Of a stretch of 64,000 nucleotides of DNA, positions 1 to 10,001 are shown one piece after another (the stretch's first letter is position 1; each line of letters begins with the position of its first letter). Below the pieces are notes generated by a model. It saw nothing but the letters and a program-made list of their open reading frames with translations. It was not told where the DNA came from and ran no database searches. The translations under genes were made by a program, and so were the position numbers. The DNA is from Ganoderma boninense (Eukaryota; Basidiomycota; Agaricomycetes; Polyporales; Polyporaceae), in NCBI GenBank assembly GCA_002900995.3, contig CM035304.1, positions 1,719,498 to 1,783,497 on the forward strand, written 5' to 3'.

Positions 1-3000
1 GTCGACTAGGGAGTTCGCTCTCTTTGTGTGGGAGTAGCAAGGATACATGGAATACCGGGTGCATCGTGAGGTCCTTCGGGAGTTTGAGTTCGTATGCCAG
101 GTTGCCTACTTTGCGTTTGACTGGGTAAGGGCCTGCATAGCGGTCAACCAACTTCCTTGATACTCCAGGGACGCGGAAGTTCCTCGTGTCGAGCCACACC
201 TTCTGGCCCTCCTTGAACTCTGGAGCGTCTCGTACGTAACGGTCGTAGTACTCCTTCATCCGCTCGGCTGTTAGAGCCAGTGCTGCAGTCGCATCCTCTC
301 GTGCACGTCGTAGCTCCTCACGTCATTCATCTGCTGTGGGTACTGCCGTAGACAACATCGGGATGTGGAACTGGGGTTCGAAGCCATACATGAGGTAGAA
401 GGGTGAATATCCTGTCGATGAGTGCGAGTGTGAATTGAAGGCAAACTCTGCTATCGGCATCCATTTGACCCAATCATCGCGGTGTTGTGTGCAGTACATG
501 TGCAAGTACGCCTCAATCTCCTGGTTCCACCGTTCGGATTGGCCATCTGTCTGGGGATGATAGGCAGTAGACATTGCACTCTCAATGCCAAGTCCCTTGA
601 GGATCGCACGGAAGAGCTTGCTCGAGAACTGTGGTCCTCGGTCAGAGACTATCTTGCGCGGCAGACCATGAAGACGGAAGTACTCTCAGATGAAGTTGTC
701 TGCAGCTCCTTCAGCATCGATCTCCTCGGTACAGGGGATAAGGTGGATCATCTTCCCATGTCGATCAACAATGAGTTGAAGTGCGTTGAATCCATCTACC
801 ACTGGTAATCCAGTGATGAAGTCGCAGGTTACTACCTGGCCAGGGCCGTCCGGGATCTCGTTGGGTTGTAGGGGACCATACGGCTTTGCATGCGAGTTCT
901 TGCCACGGCGACAGGTGTCGCAGGTCTCCACATACTGCTTGACAAACTTGCCCATGCTCGGCCACCAGTAGTTGCGTGAGACGAGCTCCAGTGTCTTTGC
1001 CTGTCCAGGGTGTCCAGCGGGTGGGAGGTCATGGTGAATGCGTACAATCTCTGCTCGTAGTGCATCATCCTTGGGGACATAGACTCGGCCACGGTAAAGA
1101 AGCAGGCCTTGCTCCGTGTTCCAGTCCACCAAGTCATTCTGTAGACGAGCGGGTCCTAGGCTGTTGAGCTTGCCAAGTGCATCCGCCACCTCCTGTTCGC
1201 GTTCTCCACACTCCCGAATACGTCGAAGCAATGCCTTCTCCGGAACTACTGACAAGTGACCTCGTTTTGCTGCCATGACCTGGAAGTGGCTTGGCTGCAG
1301 CATGGTACGTCCGAGGTTGTCTTCCGTGTCACCGTGCAGGTGGTCTGGCCGTCTCGACAGGGCATCCGCTCTACCATTTGAGGTTCCTGGCTTGTGTGAG
1401 ATGACAAAGTCGAACCGTGATAAGTACAGGGCCCATCGTGCCTGTCTGCGTGTGAGGTTTTGCGCTGTACACCAGTATTCGAGATTCTTGTGATCTGACT
1501 GGATTTCGAACACACTAGGCAGCCCTTCAAGGTAGTGACGCCAGGCCTGCAGGGCTCGGATGATTGCCAACATCTCCTTGTCATAGATCTCATAGTTCTG
1601 TTCAGCATCGCTCATTGACTCAGAGTGGAAGGCTACAGGGTGCCATTTGCCATCCTCTGCTTCCTGAGACAGGACTCCGCCAGTTGCATAGCCAGAGGCG
1701 TCGACTTCGATGCGAGTTCTACGGTTAGGATCATACATCCGCAGGACAGGGCTTTCTACGAAGCGTCGTTTGAGCTCATCAAAGGCAGCCTGCTCCTCAG
1801 CTTCCCATTTCCAGGGTGCCTTGCCAGTGAGACGGTCGAGGGGTTTGCAGACTGCACTGAAGTCCTTTATGAACCGCCGATAGAAGTTCGCAAATCCACG
1901 GAACTTTCGTATGTCTGAGGCATTCTGGGGGACAGGCCATTCAGCGATACCCTTGACCTTCACCGGGTCCATCTCCACCTGGTTCTCTGAGACGAGGACA
2001 CCGAGGTATTCAACCTTGGGCTGTTCAAACTCGCACTTCTCCGGTTTGCAAAACAGGTCATGCTCTGCTAGACGCTTCAGGACTTCGCGTACAAGTGTCC
2101 GATGCTCCTCGAGGTCGTTGGTAAAGATGAGGATGTCGTCGAGGTAGATGGTTATCTTGCCGAGTACGATGAGGTCCTTAAAGATGTCGTTCATGAGTGC
2201 AGAGAACGTGCTAGGCGAGTTGGCTAGCCCAAAGAACATGACGTTCGGTTCGAACAGTCCTCGATTGGTCACAAAAGCTGCCTTCCATTCATCACCAGTC
2301 TTTATCCGTACGTTGTTGTACCCCCAGCGTATATCGAGCTTTGGTAAAGTACTTGGCCCTTTGAGTCGATCCATCAGGTCCGAAACCAATGGCAGTGGGT
2401 AACGGTTCTTAATGGTGATGTCGTTCAGCCGTCGATAGTCCTGTACTGGACGTAGACTGCCATCTTCTTTTTGACGAAGAAGAAGGGTGAGGACATCGGT
2501 GACTTCGACTCCTGGATGTAACCTTTGGCCAAGTTCTCAGTAAGGAACTTGTCTAGCTCGGTTTGTTCACCGGGCGACAGGGGGTACACTCTGGAATGGA
2601 ACATCTTTGCATCAGGTACGAGTTCGATTGCGTGATCGTAGGGGCCATGCTTGGGTAAGCGTTCAGATGCCTCTTTTGAAAAGACCTCAAGATATTCGTG
2701 GTACTGCTTGGGTACAATCTCCTCAACCGGGCGGATCTCCTTCTTCTGATACTCCTGTTCTGCAAGCTGCTGTGAATACGTGTGCGTTGCTGAAACAAAG
2801 AGTTTGGGGGCATTGCAAAGGGTCCGTCCAGTAGCGAGTGCCTCGAGAAAAGATTCCTCGGTACCATCCCATTCCGGTAGAAAACCTGGTGGTGGAGGCC
2901 TGACCTCCTCCTCTTCCTCCTCCTCGACCATCACGGCCGTACATATCCTTCCCACCGTCTTAGCCTTCCTTACCCGTCGAGGACCATTGCGCGCCGTAAG

Positions 3001-3930
3001 CCGTACCTCCGTATCACGCGCTTTGGTCTCAACAGGTTCGGATGCCTTCTGGTGAGTTGAACACGTCTCTGGACACCTCGAGAGGCGTAGCGAGCCACGT
3101 TCCCAGTCTATCTCCGGGTTGTGCTCGCGCAGCCAGTCTAGTCCAATGATAGCATCCTCCTCTCCGATGTCTGTGACTACAAACACCACCTTCTCTCGGT
3201 GGTCTCCAATTGCCATGTCCAACACGGCTACCTCCGTGATCGTTCCATCACGGTTTTCCGTCCCATCGATGTTATACAGCGGGATGGGTTTGGCCAACCT
3301 CCTCGTGGTGACCTGATTCCGTTCTACGAATCATCTACTCAAAAACTTGGTAGTAGCTCCACTATCTACCATGGCAACAATGTCCTTGTGTCGCTGCTTG
3401 CCGATAAGTCGTACTGGGATATGAAAGTGTTGTCCATCATGGTTGACTTCGTATACGAAGGACGAACGCAGTACTGCAAATCGACTGTTACTGCTCGAGC
3501 CGGCACGCGCAGCATCTAGTGCGGCTCGAATCAGAAACCCTCCTCCTTGGCTAGTGTGGCCGCGGCGAGCCTTTCACCAAGCCACTTGATCTCTACCTGC
3601 AACAACTGCACTTGCAGCGCTTCGATCCGCGCTTTCAGTGTTTGGAGTTGTTCAGCCTGAGATGGCGGGATGGCGGACATAGCGGTGGGGTGATCGAGGG
3701 TTTCTAGGTGGGTGTTGTGGGATGCCTCGCTTCCTATCCCAGGAATGAACACGGCGGGTGCACGATCCAACACTGTTTGCTCAGCCTCCTCGGCCTATTG
3801 CTGTGTCTTAGCCCAAGGGACACGGGCCCAAGGGTGTTCTGCCTTGGCTTTGTTTCGCCGCCTTTCTCTAGCCTCCCACGCCGTGAGGCGGACCACTTCT
3901 GTCAGTACTGGGGTCTCGTGTTAGGAGCTT
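1..3930 (-). pseudogene. gag-pol remnant of the Ty3/gypsy element
   Basis: A coiled-coil gag-like stretch (about 3910-3531) is followed by a protease with the DSGAT active site (near 3360-3345), a reverse transcriptase with YLDD (near 2146), RNase H, an integrase H2C2 zinc motif (HPGQ, then CDTCRRGK), and the catalytic core with CDFITG, VSDRGPQF and the Glu of TDGQSERWNQE. The integrase C-terminal domain runs to position 1. Breaks are TAG at 3795-3797, TGA at 3331-3333, 686-688 and 323-325, and a one-base frameshift near 2440-2450 right after VKKK before the expected Asp-Gly. Coding sense resumes after each break, so this is a once functional pol. Each of the four stops can be explained by one C-to-T change on the coding strand. 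Confidence 0.93.
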
Positions 3931-4106
3931 TCCGCGTACTGTACCACTGAGAGTGGCAAGCCTCAGGTTGCGCCGAGACCACGTCCGATGGTGTGACTAG
4001 AGCGCGTACTACGCTAGGCCAACACAGAGGATCTAAGTGCGTACCGTACGAGAGAGAAAGAATGTGGGTAGAGTACACCGGTGCTCGTGTAGAAGTTTCG
4101 ACCTAA

Positions 4107-4576
4107 TGTTACGACTGGCTGTCGAGTAAGATCAGGGAGGCTTACGAGACGAGCAAGGGTGTCGACGAGCGCTTGTGCAGCGAGAGTGGAGCAAGGCTCG
4201 ACAGTCAGGCTGGGGACAAGCGTGTATTGAGTGAAGTATCTACAAGGGAAATACAGTGGGGCTCACCTGGGGACAAGAGGTCGAAACTAGAGTCCCCAGG
4301 TAGCAGGCTACAGTCCTTATATACATGTGCAGGTCCATGGGAATGGAGTACAATGGTAACTATGGTCGCGGGAACGGAAAGGGAGAACAATGGTGTAGGG
4401 AACAATAGCGACGGGAAACAACAGGGGAACAATGGGGAGACAGGGGCTATTGTACTTGGAAACAATGCGGAGGGTTTACAATGCTATGGAGGACAACGAG
4501 GACGACATTGGACGTAAACTAATCGAGAAAGGAAACCTGGGCGCTAAGGTAGGCGCTAAACGGGGTGTTTGTAACA
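4107..4576 (-). repeat. LTR (470 bp) of the gypsy element
   Basis: The segment starts TGTTAC and ends GTAACA, a 6-bp terminal inverted repeat with the TG...CA ends typical of LTRs. It lies directly upstream (minus sense) of the gag-pol remnant, so it is the 5' LTR. It is A/G-rich with short GGGAACAATGG-like repeats between 4365 and 4470. The element sequence next to it (4106 downwards) shows no obvious tRNA-complementary primer site beginning TGG. The partner LTR is not in the window, so the boundaries rest on the terminal repeat alone. Confidence 0.75.
4316..4323 (-). promoter_or_regulatory. TATA box in the LTR
   Basis: TATATAAG reads on the minus strand inside the LTR, in the sense that would transcribe the retroelement. 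It would serve as the U3 core promoter. Position within the LTR and motif are seen; activity is inferred. Confidence 0.5.
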
Positions 4577-4579
4577 ACT

Positions 4580-6964
4580 ATGGATGCAATGGCCAAGGAG
4601 CTCGAGAGGGACGAGCGTGATCCTGACTGGATCCCGCCTGAGGTGAAGCGGGGAAAGGACAAGGCCGAGGCAAAGAAGAAGGGTCAGTATTCATCCCGAT
4701 CGTCGATGCATTAGTGGCCCCTTACTCTCTCGACTCCATAGCCCGCCCGTCAACATATCAAACTGGGCCTGTCTTCGCAAACAAGTCAGTGCGCACCCAG
4801 CAGCGACTCAAAGCCAAAGGATACATAGCTGGGCAGACAAGCCTCCTCGATCTCGGCATGACAATCATGCAACTGAAGAAGACAAGGAAGCCGAGGAATG
4901 TCACAAGCAAGGCTCGATCTGTAACTGCTGCCTCTCAGGATAAAGATGTGAGCATTGCATTCTATTTGCGATATTTATTGTTTGCTTACGGGTCTCAAGT
5001 TGTCCACAACTGAGTCTACCGGAGCTGACTCAGAAACCGAGAGAGACCCAGTGCCAGTGGCGGAACCCGAGTCCGAGTCCGAGTCCGAGTCCGAGTCCGA
5101 GTCGGAGGCGGCTGGTTGTGGTGTGGCTTCCGTGGAGCTTGCGGATGGCGAAGAGATGGACCTGGAGGAGAGCATAGAGGAGGAGCTGGAGGACGAGGCT
5201 ACTGGCGGCGGCACTGAGATCTGGCCATGGGACGTGTTGCACGAGCAGATCAAGAAGGACCTGAAGAACAACTTCAAGAACTCCAGTCCGCTCTCATTGA
5301 CGCAACTCAATCAGCTCACCATCCTTCGAAACTTTGCCACTCTTCGTCTCAAGGGCGCTGGACGTATCAAGGCGAGCATGGAGATCGCACGGCAATGGCA
5401 CGAGAAGGAAGGCGTCCACTTCGCGCGCTGTGTCCGTGTACTTGCGCGTCACTACCAGATATTCGAACAGCTTCCACTCGAGCGACGGGGTGGAAAACGA
5501 GACCGACGTTCTTACCTGCACGATGAGACTGTACGGCAGACGGCGCGGGCATGGCTGACTGCACAGAAGACGGGAGAGGTCACACCCCGGCGGTTCAAGG
5601 ACGCGCTCAATGATTCCCTGCTTCCATCTCTCGGCATCTCCCTAGTGAAGCCCCTTGCTGAGCGCACCGCCCGGCGCTGGCTGATCAAGCTGGGATGGCG
5701 GCACCAACTCCTCCGAAAAGGAGTGTATATGGATGGACATGAGCGCGATGACGTTGTGAAGTATCGCCAAGAAAGCTTCCTGCCACGCATGGCCAAGTAT
5801 GAAGCTCGAATGGATCGTTACGAAGGCCCTGAGCTCACCCTTGTCCCTCCCACACTCAAAGAGGGTGAAACGAAGATGGTAGGGGTCTTCCATGACGAGT
5901 CATGCTTCCATGTCAATGACTACAAGCGTTCAGCCTGGTATGTTCATTGGCTACCCTTTTCAGTAAGACTAAATAATGCTCACGTTCCGGTGGCAGGCTC
6001 CCAGAAGGCGCAACGATCTTACAGAAGAAGGGTCGCGGCCGCCTCATCCACATCTCAGACTTCATTGCTGAATCTACTGGGCGACTGGTTATCTGCGATA
6101 GCAATGGAAACATTGTTGAGGATGCTCGAAAGGTCATCTTTCCGGGGTCAAATGGCGATGCTTGGTGGGATACAAACCAGTTAATTGCACAGATGGGTCC
6201 TGCAATTGCGATCTTCGAGAAGGCGCACCCGGGCTGCACGGCCCTCTTCATCTTCGACCAGTCTTCCGCTCATGCCTCTCTTCCCCCCGACGCCCTCCGC
6301 GCCTTCGAGATGAACAAATCCAATGGCGGCAAGCAGCGCAAACAGAAAGACACCATCATACCGATGTCAAACCCCACTCCTGAGCACCGCGGGCAGCCGC
6401 AGAAGATGACCCTTGAGGATGGCACGCCGAAGGGCCTCGAGCAAGTTCTCACGGAGCGCGGTTTCAATGTTCGCGGGCTGCGCGCGAAGTGCGCGCCCGT
6501 GTGCCCCATCAAGAGCCTGGGATGCTGCATGGCGCGCCTTCTCAGCCAACAGGATGACTTTCGCGACCAGGAGTCCATGCTTGAAACAACAATCCGCAAT
6601 GCAGGCCATGAGTGCATCTTCCTCCCTAAATTTCACTGCGAACTAAATCCGATCGAGATGGTGAGTGAGCAAACATACATTCTGTGTATATTCTAAAATC
6701 CTATAGTACTGGGGATGGGCAAAATATTGCTATTGTGAGGTTGCGAAGAAGAATTTCGACCACGCGAAGCAGGCCGCCCTTGATGCGCTGAACAGCTGCC
6801 CAATCGATGTGATTCGTCGGTTCATTCGAAGGTCGTGGCGGTTTATGAGCGCGTACCGGCAGGGCTTGACCAGAAGGGCTGCAGCATGGGCAGTTCGGAA
6901 GCAAAAGCAACATCGCACCGTCTCTCGGAGCGCGATGATGGCTTTAGACTCAATTGTTACGTAG
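4580..6964 (+). CDS. intact DDE transposase, IS630/Tc1-mariner-like
   Basis: Five exons (4580-4682, 4742-4947, 5000-5937, 5997-6660, 6707-6964) join in frame to 722 residues with no internal stop; introns are 46-59 bp with GT-AG ends. The N-terminal part holds a Ser-Glu repeat (about 5063-5105) and an acidic stretch, then a helix-turn-helix-like region. The catalytic part has Asp in VFHDESCF (5894-5896), Asp in FDQSSAH (6256-6258) and Glu in NPIEMYWGWAK (6655-6657), split by the last intron. That spacing and the NPIE motif fit the DDE fold of the IS630/Tc1/mariner superfamily, in the long form common in basidiomycetes. The start codon is only 3 bp from the LTR end, so the retroelement inserted into its 5' leader. 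TIRs were not found; the left one would lie outside the window. Confidence 0.85.
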
Positions 6965-7328
6965 ATATCGCTCAAAGTCTATAGATCTGGCTCGAAATAC
7001 ATGGGCGCCAAGTCGTTGAAAAGGCCCAGAAATTTGGCGTACCCCAATTCCTCGTGGGAAAAACTTCGGAGTAGTGTTTTTCAACGTTTTCAGCCAATGT
7101 GAATGCATTCCCGGGCACAGCGCCCGGCAAAAAAATCGATTTGGGTGTCAACCCAAAGTTGTCGACTTTGACTGTCCGCAACTGTATCACATACAGTCAG
7201 TACGTTGAGCAACTGTGAGTTGAAGCGTCCAAGAACAATTTACTGCAGGGAGATGTCAGTATGCTGCTTCAATGGAGCTCCCGTCTCATTTACGACGCAT
7301 GGGAATAAGAATTAGAGTCCTGGAGCAA
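6965..7328. other. intergenic, convergent gene ends, hairpin
   Basis: This 364-bp stretch separates two convergent genes. It holds an 18-bp perfect hairpin at 7140-7157 (TTTGGGT, 4-base loop, ACCCAAA) near a run of seven A. It might contain the 3' end of the transposon carrying the upstream transposase, but no partner repeat is available to test this. No gene is seen. Confidence 0.5.
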
Positions 7329-9617
7329 CTAGTCCTCCTCTGGAGGCTGTGCAGCGATCATAGCTGCGATCTTTGCAGCCATAGACTCGGGGCGCGGACC
7401 ATTGCGGTGTTGCTGCACAGCGTACTGACCGCCAGCAGCAGCTCCGAAAATCTGTCTAAAATGGGCGTGAGAGGGCATGGTCAGCAGATATCTCGCACAC
7501 CTACTCGTTCCACCACGCCAAGGTCTCTTTTCCCCAGGGGCGCATCCCGAATGACATCTTGATGTTGTAGTGGAGCTCAGTTAGATTAAAGGCACCATCC
7601 CTGCGAGACCAGTGGTCCTGGTCGTTGAGAACAAAGCGCAGCTAGTTGACGTCAGTAGAGCTACCGATCAAAGCAAAGCACCTACACGGCTTACCAGGAT
7701 GGCTGCGTACACAATCAGATTTGGCGTAATTGTCGTGATCTTGTACTTGACGAGGAACGGTTGCTTGCCGGATGTCTTCTCGCCAAACTTGTGCAACCCT
7801 TTGGCAACTTTCTTTCCACAAAAGAGCCACTGGAACACCTGACAGGATGTCGTTGTTCTGATCCTTATTCAGCACAAGGCATTCACTCACCTTAACAAGA
7901 AGAGGTCCGCGGCAGAAGCCCGAGAGGTAGTCACCAGCGCCGATGTACATCGACATGTCATAAAGTGCGGAGAGGAAGTCATCGGAAACGATCTCGACCT
8001 CCGCATCCTTGACGCGCGAACAAAACCTAAAAACCACACATCGTTAATAGTATGCATGAACAACCCTGTTAGACATACTCAGCGGGATCAGCGTCAAAGT
8101 CTGCTATGAACCTCATAGGACAAAGCAGACGCGCGGTGAGCTCATGATTGAAACCGCGGTCGTGCTTCTCAATGAATGGAACTCGAGCAGTGGCGTACTC
8201 AGGCGTCAGCTGTACAAGTACGAAGATCTCATCGCGTAGCTTCCCAAGATCATTGCCTCGCGCTGAACATACACGACTGTTGATCTAAACAAGGCGAAGA
8301 TCAGAAGCATGTCGAGAACGCTATCACGGATGACCTCGATCGCCAGAGAAGCTCTATGCGACATGGGTATGAGTAGAAAATGTAAGGTACTTACATATTT
8401 GCCGTACTCACGGAGGGCCTTGGGGTCACGGAGAAGGAAATCGAGGTCATACTGCTTGAGGTAGGGCATCGTGCGAAGGATAACGTCGCAAGCACCGTGG
8501 TGGGCTCCGATCTGAATCGCAAATCCGCTGGGCAGCATCAGGAAGAGAATGAACATGAGCAGTGAGTTGTTGTTAGGAACAGACCAGCCGCTGTACCAGC
8601 TACGCCAAAAGGACGCAATGTCAAGCTTGGCTTGACACTTGGCTGGTACTATATATGTAGCTCGTAATGCCTGTTCATGACAGTTGTATGCACATACTGG
8701 CACCTTCAGGAGTGCGATGAAAGTTGTTGTCGCGCTGGGATCGGTCCTCATCGTTCCGGTCTTCTTCTTCATCATTCCCATCCAGCTCGATGTTGAGACC
8801 AACAGCGAAGGCGGCATTGGCCTGCAAGAATGGGTTGAATGTGCGGCCAAGGCTAAGCGCAGCCCTGTTCCACTTCTTGAGCGACTTGTTGACCCTGCCA
8901 AGGACGCATATAGTCAGTGAGAAGAAATGATAAGAAAAAAAAAGGCGCATATAGCAACTTACTTGCGCTTTTCGAGATCATGGTGCATCGCGAGGATGGT
9001 CGTCTTGACGTCCTTGAAGGTCCTTGGGCGCTGTGGACCTTTCTCTTTCTCGCTGTCCGACTTGGAAGGGGTGAGCATGCCCGAAGCCTCTTCTGGGTCG
9101 GACTCCGGGTCCTCCTCAGGCTCTTGCTCGGGGTCTTCCATGTCAGGCTCGTGCTCCGATAGAGGCAGAGGTGGGGTGAGCGCACGAGGTGGAGGGGGAG
9201 CCGGGGTGAGCGCGCGAGGTGGAGGAGGTGGGGGGCGGGGTGGGCTCACGAGGTGGAGGAGGTGGGGGCGGGGTGGGCTCATGACCGGCACCAGAGGAGG
9301 GGGAGGAGGGGAGGGAGGGGGAGGAGGGTCTTGTGCAGGAGGGGGCGTTTTGCGGGCCGTGCTACGAGGGCGGGGTCGAGGCGGTTGAGGAGGCGGTTGC
9401 GGGGGTGAGCGGGGTCTTCATCGTTGGTACGACGACACTTGGTGGGGGGCTCCGCGACCTTCTCGGGACCGACGGAGTCAAGTATGGAAGTTGCGGCGGT
9501 ACTGCGAGTAGTCCGTCTGGGTCCACGAGGCTGGACGCGACTGGTGGAGGTCCGATGGAAAGTGTTTGTTGAAGCTTGCTGCGCAGGGTTTGACTTGGAC
9601 TTAGACTTGTTGGCCAT
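7329..9617 (-). CDS. DUF6698-type hypothetical protein
   Basis: Nine exons on the minus strand (9617-9439, 9361-8963, 8894-8698, 8648-8395, 8284-8079, 8026-7891, 7838-7695, 7641-7505, 7455-7329) join to 592 residues. The N-terminus is basic and proline-rich; the conserved core includes INSRVCSARGNDLGKLR, HELTARLLCPMRF, the EVEIVSDDFLSALYD block, a GFCRGPLLVK segment and the C-terminal LRFVLNDQDHW and TLAWWNEQIFG motifs. I recognise this pattern as that of the DUF6698 family of Agaricomycetes, which has no known biochemical role and is often found among transposons. The first intron (9362-9438) has a weak GTGTCG donor and is the least certain part; the other seven are canonical and 49-110 bp long. 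Confidence 0.8.
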
Positions 9618-10001
9618 GGTGGTCGGAAGAGGGCAAGGTGGGATGAGGAACAAAGAAAAAAGGGCATGGCTTAAGAGGCCATGGGGGAACATTGACAGCT
9701 CGCAAGCTCTGGCGTCACGCTCAGTGCGTCGAGTCGCGTCGGTCACAGTCACCAGCAGGAATGTCTCCCATTTTGGAGCGCGACACGTCACGTTTGTTGA
9801 ATTCGCACGAGTGAACGTGGTCACAAACGCGCCATCGTGACTTGCCGAAGCGGCATGTCTGTCCCGCCCCACATGCACGGCCAGTCAGTTCCGCCGATCC
9901 CACCAATCCTCACTCCCGCCAATCCTCGCTCCCACCGATCCTCGTACCTCGTTCCCCCCTCTCATGGGCTTTTCCCTTCCCTTTTTTGTCTCTATTCGGC
10001 C
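9618..10001. other. divergent intergenic region
   Basis: A 384-bp spacer separates the divergent starts of the DUF6698-type gene and the Plavaka-type element. It contains a loose direct repeat of CCAATCCTC/CCGATCCTC units (about 9896-9945) and a pyrimidine-rich tract before 10002. No TATA box or gene was seen. Confidence 0.5.

Larger units (their letters stand above)
1..4576 (-). mobile_element. Ty3/gypsy LTR retrotransposon, 5' LTR plus internal region, 3' LTR outside window
   Basis: On the minus strand the order is LTR (4576-4107), a short gag-like region, aspartic protease, reverse transcriptase, RNase H and integrase, reaching position 1. This order is that of Ty3/gypsy. The 3' LTR must lie to the left of position 1, so LTR divergence and the left target-site duplication cannot be examined. 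The internal region is broken by four in-frame stops and at least one frameshift, so this copy is not autonomous. Only about 750 bp separates the LTR from the protease motif, and I found no CCHC zinc knuckle there, so most of gag appears deleted. Confidence 0.93.

Noticed and set aside
9279..9300. Separate gene starting upstream of the DUF6698-type gene
   Set aside because: The two frames can be joined by a 77-bp intron, and the N-terminal part is low complexity in continuity with the rest.
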